DNA of 41,008 nucleotides from an uncultured Clostridia bacterium (GTDB lineage Bacteria > Bacillota > Clostridia > Oscillospirales > Ruminococcaceae), in the NCBI GenBank assembly GCA_947072265.1, contig CAMTHN010000001.1, positions 1-41,008 on the forward strand, read 5' to 3'. The translations under genes and the position numbers were made by a program. Below, one piece after another: positions 40,789 to 41,008 of the stretch (position 1 is its first letter; every line of letters begins with the position of its first letter). The notes under the pieces are model-generated. The model was not told where the DNA came from, made no database searches, and was given only the letters and a program-made list of their open reading frames with translations.

Positions 40789-40857
40789 TAGTAGATCTCC
40801 TTATATCAAAAAATTTATAAATAATATTTTATCACATTTTTTATAAATTTAAAATAT

Positions 40858-41008
40858 TTATTTAGAAAATCTATTCTTTTTATAATTTGATAATATAGAT
40901 ATAAAGCTCGATATAATAGGTGTTAATAGGCTGTATATAAGCACAATTATTATATATTTTATATCTAATGGAGATGTCTTAAAGATAAACTGTAGGGTAG
41001 GTATATAT
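40858..41008 (-). CDS. Partial open frame, C-terminal end of a possible membrane protein
   Basis: On the minus strand a frame enters from beyond the right edge and ends at a TAA at 40858-40860, giving 49 visible residues. It contains a hydrophobic stretch (YIIIVLIYSLLTPIISSF) and a basic end (NYKKNRFSK). The Lys-rich end and hydrophobic helix look protein-like, but the sequence is A+T rich and no motif is recognised. I cannot assign a family. The remaining 69 bases up to the methyltransferase gene show no clear feature beyond its ribosome binding site. Confidence 0.45.
   Translation of the reverse strand, partial: YIPTLQFIFKTSPLDIKYIIIVLIYSLLTPIISSFISILSNYKKNRFSK

Noticed and set aside
1..41008. 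CRISPR arrays, tRNA or rRNA genes, insertion sequences or prophage genes
   Set aside because: No regularly spaced repeats, no cloverleaf-like GC-richer segments and no recombinase or phage-like products were seen on either strand.

Overview
This 41 kb window is chromosomal DNA from an A+T-rich, low-GC Gram-positive anaerobe (about 30% G+C by eye, not computed). The most likely group is the Clostridia, probably an Oscillospirales/Ruminococcaceae-type lineage. The evidence is the gene content: ferredoxin-dependent 2-oxoacid oxidoreductase, rubredoxin with flavodiiron protein, the sporulation regulator SpoVT, the rimP-nusA-ylxR-ylxQ-infB-rbfA order, and a MinD-like ATPase next to a methylglyoxal synthase homologue. 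Coding density is very high. Codons are strongly AT-biased (ATA and AGA dominate), and many genes start with TTG or GTG. I see no insertion sequence, prophage, CRISPR array, tRNA or rRNA. No gap between genes exceeds 300 bases.

Layout. Positions 1-2571 hold a Nudix hydrolase, zapA and dut, then a promoter and a minD-like/mgsA-like pair whose active sites both look degenerate. Positions 2585-8152 hold hisS, an M29 aminopeptidase, a family 2 glycosyltransferase and aspS, between two long hairpins. gdhA (8170-9516) is convergent with aspS. Positions 9622-15864 hold pyrE, radC, uvrB and uvrA. A rubredoxin-flavodiiron pair (15973-17367) forms an oxygen/NO-scavenging unit. A promoter then drives a P-loop ATPase plus korDABC (17485-20726), followed by spoVT. 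From 21371 to 29461 lies the translation/transcription operon rimP-nusA-ylxR-ylxQ-infB-rbfA-nrnA-truB-ribF, with a strong promoter and a leader hairpin. A consensus promoter starts a DUF177 gene and rpmF (29467-30286). A PDZ/radical-SAM gene, der, plsY and gpsA follow (30324-34713). An ABC-2 exporter pair (minus strand) is divergent from a LolD/MacB-type ATPase and comM/yifB. A PAP2 membrane phosphatase is convergent with a tRNA adenine methyltransferase, and a probable partial membrane-protein gene runs off the right edge.

No dramatic new multigene system is visible; most genes are core functions. The most unusual signals are these. The MinD/MgsA pair has lost catalytic residues in both proteins while keeping intact reading frames and its own promoter. 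A family of very long, perfectly palindromic terminators (32 to 60 bp) reaches into flanking coding sequence, and in one case encodes the C-termini of two convergent proteins. Non-AUG starts cluster on the ribosome-assembly genes of the nusA-infB operon, including a probable ATA start for ylxR. NusA carries an acidic tandem-repeat tail. Several intergenic inverted repeats could be operators or attenuators. Comparisons with E. coli residues are from memory and by eye; no alignment or folding was run.
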